Shown here: positions 25,692 through 35,351 of the stretch, piece after piece
How the letters are laid out: each line of letters opens with the position of its first letter
Position numbering within the stretch: the first letter of the stretch is position 1
Assembly (NCBI RefSeq): GCF_004216665.1
Contig: NZ_SGWY01000002.1
Location: 720,685 to 784,684 of the forward strand
DNA: 64,000 nucleotides
Source of the DNA: Agromyces ramosus
GTDB lineage: Bacteria > Actinomycetota > Actinomycetes > Actinomycetales > Microbacteriaceae
Direction of reading: 5' to 3'
Position numbers and translations under genes: made by a program
Notes under the pieces: model-generated
What the model was told of the DNA's origin: nothing
The model's input: only the letters and a program-made list of their open reading frames with translations
The model's database searches: none

Positions 25692-26885
25692 TCACTCCGC
25701 CGGGGTCGCGGGCGTCGCGGGCGATGCCGCGACCGTGGAGCGTCGTCGCAGCAGCAACGTCCACACCGCGCCCGCCAGCGCGACGGCGGCCCCGACGGCG
25801 AGCGCCCACCGGATGCCGAACGGATCGGCGACCAGGCCGAGCAGGATCGGTCCGATCCCCAGGCCGAGGTCGATCGCGGCACTGGCGGTTCCGGATGCGA
25901 CGCCGCGCTGCGACGGCGAGGCGGTCGCGAAGATCGCGGAGAAGAACGCGGGCGTGCTGAACGACACGCCGACCGCGGTGACCACGGCGCCCAGCAGCAG
26001 GCCGGCCGGCGACGGCCACGACGCGGCGAGCACGAGCCCGAGGGCGATCGTGCCGAGCGCCGCGGCGCCGAGGGCGAGTGGCGGCAGGCGATCGGGGACG
26101 CGTGCGAAGGCGAGGCGGCAGACGACGACCACGCCGCCGTACACGAGCAGCACGAGGCTCGCGTTCGCGACGCCGACTCGCACGGCGTACAGCGAGGCGA
26201 AGGCCAGGAACCCGCCCATCGCAACGAGCGAGGCGAGGAAGCCGAGCGTGATGGGCAGGGCGGGGCGGTGGATGAGGTGACGTTCGCCGTCGTCGGACGG
26301 CCCGCCCGCCCGCGTCTCGCCGACGAGCAGGGCCAGGCCCGCCGCCGCGACGGCCAGGGCGGCGGCGCCCGCCCACGCGAGGCCGAATCCGGACGTCCGC
26401 ACGAGGACCTCGCCGAGGGGCGGACCGAGCGCGACGCCGAGGTAGAGGCCGAGCGAGTTGTACGAGAGCGCCTCGCCGAGGCGCGCGGGCGGCGCGAGGT
26501 CGGCGAGGGCGGCGAACCCGGCGACGAAGAACGCGGCCTCGGCGACGCCGGCGAGGAGCCGGAGTGCGACGATCACGGCGAAGTCGTCGGCGACGCCGAT
26601 GAGCGCGAGGCTCGCGGCGGCGAGCAGTGCTCCGGCGAGGAGGAGGGGGCGGCGGCCGTACCGGTCGGCGAGTCGTCCGGCGACCGGCCGCAGCACGAGC
26701 GCCGAGAGCGCGAAGGCGCCGAACGCCAGCCCGGCCGCGGCCTCGTCGCCGCCGACCGGGCCGGTCACGTAGAGGGGCAGGCCGAAGATGGCGACGCCGC
26801 CGGCGGTGAAGTAGCAGAGCTCCGCGACGCCGAGCGCGATGAACGACGGCGTGAACAACCGCTCCGTCGCCGGCGGGCGGGTCAT
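25692..26885 (-). CDS. MFS transporter (12 TM)
   Basis: 397-aa major facilitator with about 12 hydrophobic helices. FGLPLYVTGPVGGDEAAAGL leads to the motif A segment RPVAGRLADRYGRRPLLLAG between helices 2 and 3. The second half starts PALPITLGFLASLVAMGGFLAFASLYAVRVG. It resembles small actinobacterial efflux proteins; the substrate is unknown. It follows dnaE2 on the minus strand after a hairpin, so it is probably a separate transcript. Confidence 0.88.
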   Translation of the reverse strand: MTRPPATERLFTPSFIALGVAELCYFTAGGVAIFGLPLYVTGPVGGDEAAAGLAFGAFALSALVLRPVAGRLADRYGRRPLLLAGALLAAASLALIGVADDFAVIVALRLLAGVAEAAFFVAGFAALADLAPPARLGEALSYNSLGLYLGVALGPPLGEVLVRTSGFGLAWAGAAALAVAAAGLALLVGETRAGGPSDDGERHLIHRPALPITLGFLASLVAMGGFLAFASLYAVRVGVANASLVLLVYGGVVVVCRLAFARVPDRLPPLALGAAALGTIALGLVLAASWPSPAGLLLGAVVTAVGVSFSTPAFFSAIFATASPSQRGVASGTASAAIDLGLGIGPILLGLVADPFGIRWALAVGAAVALAGAVWTLLLRRRSTVAASPATPATPAE

Positions 26886-26923
26886 CGCGTGACCCCTTGG
26901 CCCGGCGCGGATCGGCTCGGCGA

Positions 26924-26946
26924 TCGTGGATCGCGGGCATCCACGA
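26924..26946 (-). terminator. Hairpin after dnaE2
   Basis: 8-bp stem TCGTGGAT/ATCCACGA with a 7-nt loop, just past the dnaE2 stop. It probably ends the imuA-imuB-dnaE2 transcript. Confidence 0.5.
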
Positions 26947-26981
26947 CCTCAGGATATTCCCGTGGGCAGTCGCCGGCGGGT

Positions 26982-29900
26982 TCAGCGGAAATCGCGCGAG
27001 CGGGTTGGGGCCGACAGGATGAGGCGCTCGAATCGGTCGGCCACGAGGTTGGTCACCCCCTCGGGCGAGCGCTCCAGGATGCCGCGCACGATCATGGCCG
27101 GCGCCTCGCGGGCGATGCGGCGGTATCGGTTCCACACGCCGACGCCCGCGATCACGTTGAGCGTGCCCGACTCGTCCTCCAGGTTCATGAAGGTGATGCC
27201 GCTCGCCGTCGCCGGCCGCTGACGGTGGGTGACCACTCCGCCCACCTCGATGCGCCGGCCGCTCTCTGCATGGCGAAGCAGGTCGATGCGGATCGCACCG
27301 CGCTCGTCGAGCTGCTGGCGGATGTGCCGGATCGGATGGTCGTCGGGCGAGATGCCCGTGGCCCACAGGTCGTACACGACCTGCTCCGCCGCGCTCAGCA
27401 TCGGCAGGAGCGGCGGCTGCACGACGACGATCGAGCCCGCGAGGAACTCCTCGCGGTCCTCCGCAGCCTCGCCCGCGAGCCAGAGCGCCTCGCGCCGCTG
27501 CAGGCCGAAGCCGTCGAACGCACCCGCCGCGGCGAGCGCCTCGAGCTGCTCGGCGTTCAGGCCGGCCCGGCGCGAGACATCGGCCATATCGCGGTACGGT
27601 CCGCGCTCCTCGCGTTCGGCGATGATGCGCTCGGCCACGGTCGTGCCGATCGAGGAGACGTCGGCGAGCCCGAGCCGCACCGCGAACGCTCCGTCGCGCC
27701 GGTGCTCCGCGGAGCGGTCGGGTGCGCTCCGGTCGAACCTGCCGATCGGCGGCTGCGCGGGGTCGGTGCATCCGCCCATGCCGGTCGGCACGCGGCGGAG
27801 TCCACCCGCGTGGTCGTCGGTCGCCGAGCCGGTCGCCGCCCCGGCTGCGCACGCGGCGTCGCCGATCGCCTCGAGCCCCGCGTCCACGCCCGACCGGAGG
27901 ATGTCGGGCCGGAGCATCTCGACGCCGTGCCGCCTGGCATCGGCGGTGAGCGTCTGCGGCGAGTAGAAGCCCATGGGCTGGGCGCGCAGGAGCGCGGCGA
28001 GGAACGCGGCCGGGTAGTGCAGCTTCAGCCAGGAGCTCGCGTACACGAGCAGGCCGAAGCTCAGGGCGTGGCTCTCGGCGAAGCCGAAGTTCGCGAACGC
28101 CTCGATCTTGGCGTAGATCGAGTCGGCCACCTCGGGCTCGATGCCGTTCGCGGCCATTCCCGCATAGAGCTTCGAGCGGAGCTTCTCGATCTTCTCGACC
28201 CCGCGCTTCGACCCCATCGCGCGGCGCAGCAGGTCGGCGTCGGCCGCGCTGCAGTCGCCGACGGCGACGGCCATCTGCATGAGCTGCTCCTGGAAGAGCG
28301 GCACCCCGAGCGTGCGGGCGAGCACCGGCTCGAGCTTCGGATGCAGGTAGCTGACGGGTTCCTCGCCCGTGCGCCGGCGGATGTAGGGGTGCACGGCGCC
28401 GCCCTGCACCGGTCCGGGCCGGATCAGCGCGATCTCGACCACGAGGTCGTAGAAGCAGCGCGGCTGCAACCGGGGGAGCGTGCCCATCTGCGCACGGCTC
28501 TCGACCTGGAACACCCCGATCGAATCGGCCCTGCAGAGCATGTCGTAGACGGCCGCCTCCTCCTTCGGGATCGTCGCGAGCTCCCACTCCTCACCGGTGT
28601 GCTCGCGCACGAGGTCGAACGTGTACTGCAGGGCGGCGAGCATGCCGAGGCCCAGCAGGTCGAACTTCACGAGGCCCATCCACGCGCAGTCGTCCTTGTC
28701 CCACTGCAGCACCGTGCGGTCCTCCTTGCGGGCGTGCTCGATGGGGCACACCTCGCCGACCGGCCGGTCGGTGAGCACCATGCCGCCCGAGTGGATGCCG
28801 AGGTGCCGTGGGAACGTGAGCAGCTGCTCGGCGAGCTCGACGACCGGGCCCGGGATGTCGTGGTCGTCGGTGGAGACCACCGCGCCCCAGCGCTCGACCT
28901 GGCGCGACCACGCGTCCTGCTGGCCAGTGGAGTACCCGAGCGCCTTCGCCATGTCGCGCACCGCGGCCTTCGGCCGGTAGCTGATGACGTTCGCGACCTG
29001 TGCGGCGTTGTGCCGGCCGTACTTGCCGTAGACGTACTGGATGATCTCCTCGCGCCGATCGGAGTCGAAGTCGACGTCGATGTCGGGCTCCTCGTCGCGC
29101 AGGGCGGAGAGGAACCGCTCGAACGGCAGGTCGAAGAAGATCGAGTCGACCGCCGTGATGTCGAGCACGTAGCAGACCGCCGAGTTCGCGGCGGAGCCGC
29201 GCCCCTGGCACAGGATGCCGCGGCTGCGTGCCTCGCGCACGAGGTCGTAGACGATGAGGAAGTAGCCGGGGAAGTCCTTCCGCTCGATGACGTCGAGCTC
29301 GCGGGCGAGCCGCTCGCGCACGTGGTCGGGCAGGCCGGGGTAGCGTTTCTCGGCGCCGGCCCAGACGAGCTCGCGCAGCCAGCTCATCGGCGTGTGGCCC
29401 GCGGGCACCTCCTGGCGCGGCAGGTGCGGGCGCGCGCTCCGCAGCCGGAAGCCGAGCTCCTCGGCGAGCGTCACCGAACGGGCGACCGCGCCAGGGTAGC
29501 GCTCGAAGCGACGCATCATCTCGGCTCCGCTGCGCAGGTGCAGGCCGTCGGAGGCGGGCAGCCACCCGTCGAGCTCGTCGAGGCTGCGCCGCGCCCGCAC
29601 CGCCGCGAGCGCGGAGGCGAGCCGGTGCTCGCCGGGAGTGGCGTAGTGCACCGCGTTCGTCGCGAGGAGCGGCAGCCGGGCGCGTTCGGCGAGCCCGGCC
29701 AGCGCGTCGTTCGCCTCCTGGTCGAGCGGATGCCCGTGGTCGAACAGCTCCACGACGACGTTGTCGCGCCCGAAGAGCGCGACCAGCCGGTCGAGCTCGC
29801 GCCACGCGGCATCCGGCCCGCCGTGCGCGAGCGCCCGGCGCACCGCGCCCTTGCGGCATCCGGTGGGCACCACCCACTCGCCGCCCGAGCGCTCGGCGAG

Positions 29901-30443
29901 CTCCTCGAGCGCGTACGTGGGCCGGCCCTTCTCGCCGCCGGCGAGCTGGCCGGCGGTGATCGCGCTCGCGAGGCGGTGGTAGCCCGGCTCCTGCCGTGCG
30001 AGCACGAGCAGGTGCTCGCCCTCGGGGTCGGCCACGCCCATCTGCGGCTCGCTGAGCCCGAGCGAGAGCTCGGCGCCGAACACGGTCGCGAGCTCGGGGA
30101 AGCTCTCGGCCGCCTCGGCGAAACGCACGATCCCGTAGAAGCCGTCGTGATCGGTGACGGCCAGGCCGGAGAGCCCGAGCCGGTGCGCCTCCTCCACCAG
30201 CTGCTCGGGCGTGGAGGCGCCGTCGAGGAAGCTGAACGTGGAATGCGCGTGGAGCTCGGCGTAGGGCACGATCGGCCCGGCCGGCGCCTCGAGCCCCTCC
30301 GAGGGGCGGTACGGATGCCGCTTGCGGCTCCACGCGGGGCTGTCGCCGCCGTCGGCGATGAGCGACGGCCCGCCCGGACGTCGCTGGTCGGAGAGCTTGC
30401 GCTCGAGCTCCGACCACGGGATCGACGGATTGTTCCAGCCCAT
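26982..30443 (-). CDS. dnaE2: Error-prone DNA polymerase III alpha subunit DnaE2
   Basis: 1153-aa C-family polymerase. A PHP domain begins at AELHAHSTFSFLDG (HAH at residues 65-67). The polymerase active-site segment EEPDIDVDFDSDRREEI carries the catalytic Asp residues, followed by the finger and HhH regions and a C-terminal OB-fold (VVTHRQRPATASGITFMNLED). The length is typical of DnaE2. In mycobacteria DnaE2 works with ImuA' and ImuB in damage-induced mutagenic translesion synthesis. Here it is the third gene behind a LexA box, 29 bp after imuB. ATG 30443 follows GGGGTGAGCG. Confidence 0.95.
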   Translation of the reverse strand: MGWNNPSIPWSELERKLSDQRRPGGPSLIADGGDSPAWSRKRHPYRPSEGLEAPAGPIVPYAELHAHSTFSFLDGASTPEQLVEEAHRLGLSGLAVTDHDGFYGIVRFAEAAESFPELATVFGAELSLGLSEPQMGVADPEGEHLLVLARQEPGYHRLASAITAGQLAGGEKGRPTYALEELAERSGGEWVVPTGCRKGAVRRALAHGGPDAAWRELDRLVALFGRDNVVVELFDHGHPLDQEANDALAGLAERARLPLLATNAVHYATPGEHRLASALAAVRARRSLDELDGWLPASDGLHLRSGAEMMRRFERYPGAVARSVTLAEELGFRLRSARPHLPRQEVPAGHTPMSWLRELVWAGAEKRYPGLPDHVRERLARELDVIERKDFPGYFLIVYDLVREARSRGILCQGRGSAANSAVCYVLDITAVDSIFFDLPFERFLSALRDEEPDIDVDFDSDRREEIIQYVYGKYGRHNAAQVANVISYRPKAAVRDMAKALGYSTGQQDAWSRQVERWGAVVSTDDHDIPGPVVELAEQLLTFPRHLGIHSGGMVLTDRPVGEVCPIEHARKEDRTVLQWDKDDCAWMGLVKFDLLGLGMLAALQYTFDLVREHTGEEWELATIPKEEAAVYDMLCRADSIGVFQVESRAQMGTLPRLQPRCFYDLVVEIALIRPGPVQGGAVHPYIRRRTGEEPVSYLHPKLEPVLARTLGVPLFQEQLMQMAVAVGDCSAADADLLRRAMGSKRGVEKIEKLRSKLYAGMAANGIEPEVADSIYAKIEAFANFGFAESHALSFGLLVYASSWLKLHYPAAFLAALLRAQPMGFYSPQTLTADARRHGVEMLRPDILRSGVDAGLEAIGDAACAAGAATGSATDDHAGGLRRVPTGMGGCTDPAQPPIGRFDRSAPDRSAEHRRDGAFAVRLGLADVSSIGTTVAERIIAEREERGPYRDMADVSRRAGLNAEQLEALAAAGAFDGFGLQRREALWLAGEAAEDREEFLAGSIVVVQPPLLPMLSAAEQVVYDLWATGISPDDHPIRHIRQQLDERGAIRIDLLRHAESGRRIEVGGVVTHRQRPATASGITFMNLEDESGTLNVIAGVGVWNRYRRIAREAPAMIVRGILERSPEGVTNLVADRFERLILSAPTRSRDFR

Positions 30444-30472
30444 CGCTCACCCCGCCTGACGATCCACGGTCA

Positions 30473-32014
30473 TCAGTCGTACCTCGCCTCGGCCCACCAG
30501 CCTTCGCGGTCGCGTACGAGGAGCCACGCGCAGCCGTCGTCGTCGACGACCTGGAACCGGTGCACGCGCTTGGCGTGCTCGGCGTCCCACCAGCGCTCCA
30601 CCACCGGCCATGGGCCGGCCCAGGCCCGCACCGGCGCCGCCTCGCCGCCGCCGACCGCGAATCGCTCGGGTGCTGCTGAGATCGCTCCGCGCGCGTCGAT
30701 CGCGACGATCTCGCCCCGCCCGTCGAGGAGGGCGATCGGCAGCCGCTCACGGAAGACGCTCGCGGGTGCGAGCGCGGGCAGGCTCCCGGGCCACGGCGCG
30801 TCGCCCGTGCGCTCGGGCGGGCGGTCGCCCCACGGCACCAGCACCTGGCGGTCGGCGAGCATGCGGCCGCCGCCGATCGTCGCGGTGACCACGGCCTCGT
30901 GCCCCAGCATGCTCTGCACGCGGGTCAGCCCGTGGTGCACGCGCTCGTCGGGCCCGCCGCCCCACAGCCCCTCCTCGTGGTTGCCCGTGGAGTCGATGCG
31001 CTCGGGCACGACCCGCAGCCGCACGATCGGCGACGCCAGCCCGCTGTCGACGGTGCCCGCGCCCTGCAGCTGCCACCGCACCCGGTCGACGACGTCGCCC
31101 GGCGTGAACCATCGCGGATGCAGCCAGCTGCGGCTCGAGTGCCCGCCGCCCTCGTCGTCGAGCTCGATGCGCAGGCCCGTGCACACGAGGCGCACCGCCC
31201 GCATGCGCTCGATGAACTCCTCGGCGCCCACCCGGAACGCGAACGCGAGCTGGTCGACGCGGTCGAGCGGTGGCTCGAAGTGCTGCTCCACCTCGAACTC
31301 GGGCGGGGGCGTGCGTGCCACGACCCGTGCCTGCTCCCGCCCCGCCGCACGGTCGTGCGCGAAGGCGCCGGACGCTCCGAAGCGACGCCGCACGTCGTCG
31401 GCGGGCAGCGCGGCGAACTCGCCGAGCGTGCGCACCCCGAGCCGGTTGAGCAGGATCGCCGTGCGCGGGTCGACCACGAGCGCCACCGGCAGCGGGGCGA
31501 TGAAGGCGGCGGATGCCTCGGGGGGCACGATCTCGACGGACTCGCGCGCGGCGCGTGCGGCCTGCTCGGCCGCGAACGGCCCGTCGGCGATGCCGACCCG
31601 GGCGCCCGGCACCCCGAGCTCCGCCACGGTCGCGAGGAGGGCCGCCGCCGCGGCCTCCTCGCCCCCGTAGTAGCGCGCGGGACCCCGGGCGCGCATCGCG
31701 AGCGTGCCGGGGCGGATCAGCTGGACCCCGGGCACGGTGGCCTCGACGCGTCGCACGACGGGTTCGAAGACCCGCATGTCGAGCGCCGCGTCGTAGTCGA
31801 GCACCGTGAGCCCGGGGGAGCGGTACTGCGCCTCGCGCAGCTTCAGTCCGCGAGCGACGCCGTCGCGGCGCGCGGCCGGCGAGCAGGCGAACACGAGGCC
31901 GCCCTCGGTGAGGGCGATGGGGGCGGCCGGGTCGAGCGACTGCTCGCGGCACGCCGCGAGGATCGGCCAGTCGGGGCACCACAGCACGATGGTGCGGCCG
32001 GGGTCGGCGCTCAT
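30473..32014 (-). CDS. imuB: ImuB, Y-family polymerase-like mutasome subunit
   Basis: 513-aa Y-family polymerase-fold protein. The places where active Y-family enzymes carry acidic residues are changed: the N-terminal strand reads IVLWCPDWPILAAC, and the SIDEA-like site reads IRPGTLAMRA. It is therefore predicted to be catalytically dead, as ImuB is known to be. It serves as the hub that recruits DnaE2 to the sliding clamp. DRQVLVPWGD near residue 415 is a candidate clamp-binding segment. The ATG overlaps the imuA stop by 4 nt. Confidence 0.92.
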   Translation of the reverse strand: MSADPGRTIVLWCPDWPILAACREQSLDPAAPIALTEGGLVFACSPAARRDGVARGLKLREAQYRSPGLTVLDYDAALDMRVFEPVVRRVEATVPGVQLIRPGTLAMRARGPARYYGGEEAAAAALLATVAELGVPGARVGIADGPFAAEQAARAARESVEIVPPEASAAFIAPLPVALVVDPRTAILLNRLGVRTLGEFAALPADDVRRRFGASGAFAHDRAAGREQARVVARTPPPEFEVEQHFEPPLDRVDQLAFAFRVGAEEFIERMRAVRLVCTGLRIELDDEGGGHSSRSWLHPRWFTPGDVVDRVRWQLQGAGTVDSGLASPIVRLRVVPERIDSTGNHEEGLWGGGPDERVHHGLTRVQSMLGHEAVVTATIGGGRMLADRQVLVPWGDRPPERTGDAPWPGSLPALAPASVFRERLPIALLDGRGEIVAIDARGAISAAPERFAVGGGEAAPVRAWAGPWPVVERWWDAEHAKRVHRFQVVDDDGCAWLLVRDREGWWAEARYD

Positions 32015-32739
32015 CCGGTGGCCCTCCGCTCGAGGTCGTCGAGGCGGACCGGCTCGGTCACGTCGGGGGCGGCGACCTCGTCGACCGGGGCGAACTCCAG
32101 CGAGCGCCCCGGAAGCCGCAACCGCGACCTGGCGCGGCGCACGAACTCGCCGCGGCCGGCCGTGCTCACCACGACCTCGCGTTCGGCGAGCCGGCCGTGT
32201 CCGCGCTCGAGGCCCTGCCACTCGCTCGCCTCGACCCCGAGCCGGGCGTCGCTGCCGGGCCACTCGCCCGCGACGAGCAGCGTGGTGCCGCGTTGGCGGA
32301 GCCGGGCCTGCAGGCGACTCGACTCGGCGGGGGCGATACGGCCGGCCGGCCGCACCGCGACCACGGGGATGACGTCGGCGAGCGCGGCGACGACGGTGAG
32401 CCACTGCCGCCCGGGATCGGGCACGAGCACGAGCCGCTCGAGGGCGATGCCGAACCGGGCCGCCGCCTCGACGCCGAACTCGGGCATGCCGGCCACCGCG
32501 ACCCACCGGCCGCTCGCGCTCGGCCCGGCGAGCAGCGCCATGAGCAGCGTCGTCGAACCCTCGACCTGCACGACCGTGCCCTCGCGGAGCGTGCCGCCCG
32601 GCAGCACCGACTCGAGGGCCGGATGCGTCGGCACGGCCTTGGAGTCGAGCCGCGTGGCCTGCATCCCGCGGATGCGGGCCTGCAGCTCGTCGACGCGCGC
32701 CGGGCGGGGCGCTGAGGCGAGGGGAGCGGTCATGGTCAT
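32011..32739 (-). CDS. imuA: ImuA-like RecA-fold mutasome protein
   Basis: 242-aa RecA-related protein. The start resembles ImuA (RVDELQARIRGMQ, then HPALESVLPGGTLREGTVVQVEGS). The expected Walker A loop is degenerate (VEGSTTLLMALL), as in actinobacterial ImuA', so ATP use is doubtful. It works with ImuB and DnaE2 in SOS mutagenesis. It is first in the operon; the ATG at 32739 lies 8 bp from the LexA box, and a second ATG (32733) two codons later is an alternative start. Confidence 0.9.
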   Translation of the reverse strand: MTMTAPLASAPRPARVDELQARIRGMQATRLDSKAVPTHPALESVLPGGTLREGTVVQVEGSTTLLMALLAGPSASGRWVAVAGMPEFGVEAAARFGIALERLVLVPDPGRQWLTVVAALADVIPVVAVRPAGRIAPAESSRLQARLRQRGTTLLVAGEWPGSDARLGVEASEWQGLERGHGRLAEREVVVSTAGRGEFVRRARSRLRLPGRSLEFAPVDEVAAPDVTEPVRLDDLERRATG

Positions 32740-32747
32740 ACCCCAGT

Positions 32748-32765
32748 TTCGAACATACGTTCGAA
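32748..32765. promoter_or_regulatory. LexA-binding SOS box
   Basis: A perfect palindrome: TTCGAAC, ATAC, GTTCGAA. The core TCGAAC-N4-GTTCGA (32749-32764) is the actinobacterial/Gram-positive SOS box. A -10-like TATGTT on the minus strand (32757-32752) lies inside it, so bound LexA would occlude polymerase at the imuA promoter. Confidence 0.9.
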
Positions 32766-32773
32766 TCCGGCAA
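32765..32773 (-). promoter_or_regulatory. Possible PafBC-type -35 element (weak)
   Basis: TTGCCGGAT on the minus strand, 7 bp upstream of TATGTT. It agrees at six of nine places with the mycobacterial PafBC-dependent motif as I recall it (TTGTCRGTG, 8-bp spacer, TANNNT). Confidence 0.25.
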
Positions 32774-32870
32774 GTCGAGGATGCCGACCGTCCACCCCGC
32801 GTTCCGGGGGTACCGAGGCACGACCTCGAGGCTTCGTGGAGGCCGCGGATCGACGCCGCACCCGGAAACG

Positions 32871-32905
32871 CGAGAAGGCCGGATCACCATGATCCGGCCT
32901 TCTCG
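32871..32905 (-). terminator. Terminator downstream of tRNA-Leu
   Basis: 15-bp perfect stem, CGAGAAGGCCGGATC and its complement, with an ACCAT loop. It begins 8 nt past the tRNA 3' end. Confidence 0.85.
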
Positions 32906-32913
32906 ACAACGCG

Positions 32914-32997
32914 TGCGCGAGGGGGGACTTGAACCCCCACGCCCGTTAGGGCACTAGCACCTCAAGCTAGCGCGTCTGCCATTTCCGCCACCCGCGC
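32914..32997 (-). tRNA. tRNA-Leu (anticodon GAG)
   Basis: 84-nt class II tRNA. The acceptor stem GCGCGGG pairs with CTCGCGC (one G-U). The anticodon arm is CTAGC-TTGAGGT-GCTAG with anticodon GAG at 32963-32961. A long variable arm (TGCCCTAACGGGCG) follows, then the T arm GGGGG-TTCAAGT-CCCCC. The discriminator base is A, correct for Leu. CCA is not encoded. Confidence 0.95.
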
Positions 32998-33107
32998 GTT
33001 GTTCCAGGCCCTCGATCGCTCGGAGGCCCGAGAGAAGACATTAGCACGGATTCCGAGGCGCCTCGAACGCCGCCAGGGCGCCGCTGGCCCGCCCCGAGCG
33101 CGGCGGC

Positions 33108-33113
33108 TACGGT
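33108..33113 (+). promoter_or_regulatory. -10 hexamer of leaderless M20 peptidase gene
   Basis: TACGGT, 7-nt spacer, ATG at 33121. Confidence 0.45.
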
Positions 33114-33120
33114 GAATCGC

Positions 33121-34446
33121 ATGGCCGAGTCATCCGCAGTCCAGCAGCCGACCACCGAGCTCGACGAGACCGCGGTGATCGCCAGGGATCTCATCCGATT
33201 CGACACGACCAACTACGGGGAGGGGCGCGCGAAGGGGGAGCGCGAGGCGGCCGAGTACGTGGAGGCGCGGCTCGCCGCGCTGGGCCTGGCACCGCAGCTC
33301 TTCGAGCCGGAGCCGCGCCGGGCGAGCGTCGTGGCGCGCGTCCCGGGGCGCAACCCCGACAAGCCCGCGCTCGTGCTGCACGGCCACCTCGACGTGGTGC
33401 CGGCCGATCCGCGCAACTGGAGCGTCGACCCGTTCGCCGGCGAGGTCCGCGACGGCATGCTGTGGGGGCGCGGCGCCGTGGACATGAAGGACATGGACGC
33501 GATGATCCTCACGGCGCTGGGCGACATCATCGGGTCGGGCTCACTGCCCGAGCGCGAGCTCGTCGTCGCGTTCTTCGCCGACGAGGAGGCGGGCGGCGGG
33601 GTCGGCGCCAGCTGGCTCGTCGACCGGCATCCCGAGCTCTTCGACGGCGCCACCGAGGCGATCAGCGAGGTCGGCGGCTACTCGATCACGGTCGGCGGCG
33701 AGCGCGCCTACCTGCTCCAGACGGGGGAGAAGTCGCTCATCTGGGTGCGGCTCGTCGCCCACGGCGTCGCCGCCCACGGGTCGCGGCTGATCCGCGACAA
33801 CGCCGTCACGAAGCTGGCCGAGGCCATCGCCCGCCTCGGCCGCACGGAGTGGCCGCTCCACCTCACCGACACCACCCGCGAGCTCCTCGCCGCCATCGCC
33901 GACACCCTCGGAGTGGATCCCGCGCGGGTCGCGCCGGATGAGCTCGCCGTCGCGACCGGCTCGGCCTCGGGGTTCATCACCGCCACCCTCCGCACCACCA
34001 CGAACCCGACGAAGCTCGACGCCGGCTACAAGCACAACGTCATCCCCGATCGCGCGGAGGCCCTCGTCGACATCCGCACGCTGCCCGGCGAGGAGGACGC
34101 GGTGCTCGCCGAGGTGCGCGAGATCATCGGCGACGACATCGAGATCGAGTTCGTGCACCGCGACGTCGGCCTCGAGTCCTCCACGTCCGGACCCCTCGTC
34201 GACGCCGTCACCCGGTCGCTCGCGACGCACGACCCCGGGGCACGCGTGTTCCCCTACCTGCTCTCGGGCGGCACCGACAACAAGTCCCTCTCGCGGCTCG
34301 GCATCGCGGGCTACGGGTTCTCGCCGCTCCGGCTGCCGGCCGACCTCGACTTCCCGGCGATGTTCCACGGGGTCGACGAGCGCGTGCCGCTCGACGCACT
34401 ATCCTTCGGGAGGAGGGTCCTGACGGACCTCCTGCTCGACTACTGA
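33121..34446 (+). CDS. M20 family metallopeptidase
   Basis: 441-aa M20/M25/M40 zinc peptidase. Metal ligands and catalytic residues are visible: H89 and D91 in HGHLDVVP, D121 in GAVDMKD, E155 (base) and E156 in ADEEAGG, and a C-terminal His in MFHGVDER (about residue 417). The lid/dimer domain lies between about 200 and 320. It is likely a cytoplasmic dipeptidase or acyl-amino-acid hydrolase; the specific substrate is unknown. It is followed by uppP after 55 bp. Confidence 0.92.
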   Translation: MAESSAVQQPTTELDETAVIARDLIRFDTTNYGEGRAKGEREAAEYVEARLAALGLAPQLFEPEPRRASVVARVPGRNPDKPALVLHGHLDVVPADPRNWSVDPFAGEVRDGMLWGRGAVDMKDMDAMILTALGDIIGSGSLPERELVVAFFADEEAGGGVGASWLVDRHPELFDGATEAISEVGGYSITVGGERAYLLQTGEKSLIWVRLVAHGVAAHGSRLIRDNAVTKLAEAIARLGRTEWPLHLTDTTRELLAAIADTLGVDPARVAPDELAVATGSASGFITATLRTTTNPTKLDAGYKHNVIPDRAEALVDIRTLPGEEDAVLAEVREIIGDDIEIEFVHRDVGLESSTSGPLVDAVTRSLATHDPGARVFPYLLSGGTDNKSLSRLGIAGYGFSPLRLPADLDFPAMFHGVDERVPLDALSFGRRVLTDLLLDY

Positions 34447-34501
34447 CCAACGACCGGTCTCGTTCCTCCGGCTTCCGCGGAGGCGGAAGGCGGACACCAA
34501 C

Positions 34502-35320
34502 GTGCTCGAAGCGCTCATCCTCGGATTCGTGCAGGGACTCACCGAGTTCCTCCCCATCTCGTCGAGCGCGCACCTGCGGATCCTGGGCGAGTTCCTCCCG
34601 GGCGCGCAGGATCCGGGCGCCGCGTTCACCGCGATCACCCAGCTCGGCACCGAGACGGCCGTCGTCGTGTTCTTCTGGCGCGACATCGTGCGCATCGTCT
34701 CGCACTGGTTCAAGGCGCTCTTCGGACGGATACCGCGCAACGATCCCGACGCACGCATGGGATGGCTGATCATCGTCGGCTCGATCCCCATCGTGGTGCT
34801 CGGCATCCTCTTCCAGGACGAGATCGAGACGACGTTCCGCTCGCTCTGGATCGTCGCGACGATGCTCGTGGTCTTCGGCATCATCCTCGGCCTCGCCGAT
34901 TGGGCGGGCGCCAAGAACCGCACGCTCGACCACCTCACGATCCCGCACGGCATCGCGTTCGGGTTCGCCCAGGCCCTCGCGCTCATCCCCGGGGTCTCCC
35001 GCTCGGGCGGCACGATCTCGGCCGGGCTCTTCCTGGGCTACGAGCGCGCCGCGGCGGCTCGCTACGCCTTCCTACTCGCGATCCCAGCGGTGTTCGGGAG
35101 CGGTTTCTTCCAGCTCGCGAAGAGCCTGGGGGAGCCCGCCGTGTACGGTCCGATCGAGACCGCCGCGGCGACGCTGGTCGCCTTCGTGGTGGCCATCCTC
35201 GTGATCGCGTTCTTCATGAACTACATCTCACGGCACAGCTTCCTGCCGTTCGTGATCTACCGCATCCTGCTCGGCGGCACGATCTTCGCGCTGCTCGCGA
35301 CGGGCGTCATCGACGCGTGA
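34502..35320 (+). CDS. uppP: Undecaprenyl-diphosphate phosphatase
   Basis: 272-aa integral membrane BacA/UppP enzyme with about eight helices. The catalytic segments are [18 protein letters not shown] (residues 8-25, Glu-rich active site) and [11 protein letters not shown] (about 164-174, essential Arg). It recycles the lipid carrier undecaprenyl-PP to undecaprenyl-P for cell-wall synthesis and can give bacitracin tolerance. GTG start; GGAGGCGGAAGGCGG upstream supplies a ribosome site. Confidence 0.96.
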   Translation: MLEALILGFVQGLTEFLPISSSAHLRILGEFLPGAQDPGAAFTAITQLGTETAVVVFFWRDIVRIVSHWFKALFGRIPRNDPDARMGWLIIVGSIPIVVLGILFQDEIETTFRSLWIVATMLVVFGIILGLADWAGAKNRTLDHLTIPHGIAFGFAQALALIPGVSRSGGTISAGLFLGYERAAAARYAFLLAIPAVFGSGFFQLAKSLGEPAVYGPIETAAATLVAFVVAILVIAFFMNYISRHSFLPFVIYRILLGGTIFALLATGVIDA

Positions 35321-35338
35321 CGGATGCCGCGGCATCCG
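35321..35338. terminator. Palindrome between uppP and the PAC2 gene
   Basis: CGGATGCCG followed by CGGCATCCG, a perfect 18-bp palindrome in the 31-bp gap between convergent stops. It is likely a short bidirectional terminator and is built from both orientations of the common GGATGC motif. Confidence 0.45.
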
Positions 35339-35351
35339 CTCGATCGGACCG

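Noticed and set aside
25647-31670. A 2007-codon open frame on the plus strand
   Set aside because: It runs antisense to DUF3097, MFS, dnaE2 and imuB. The translation is low-complexity Arg/Glu/Ala-rich without domains, a high-GC shadow.
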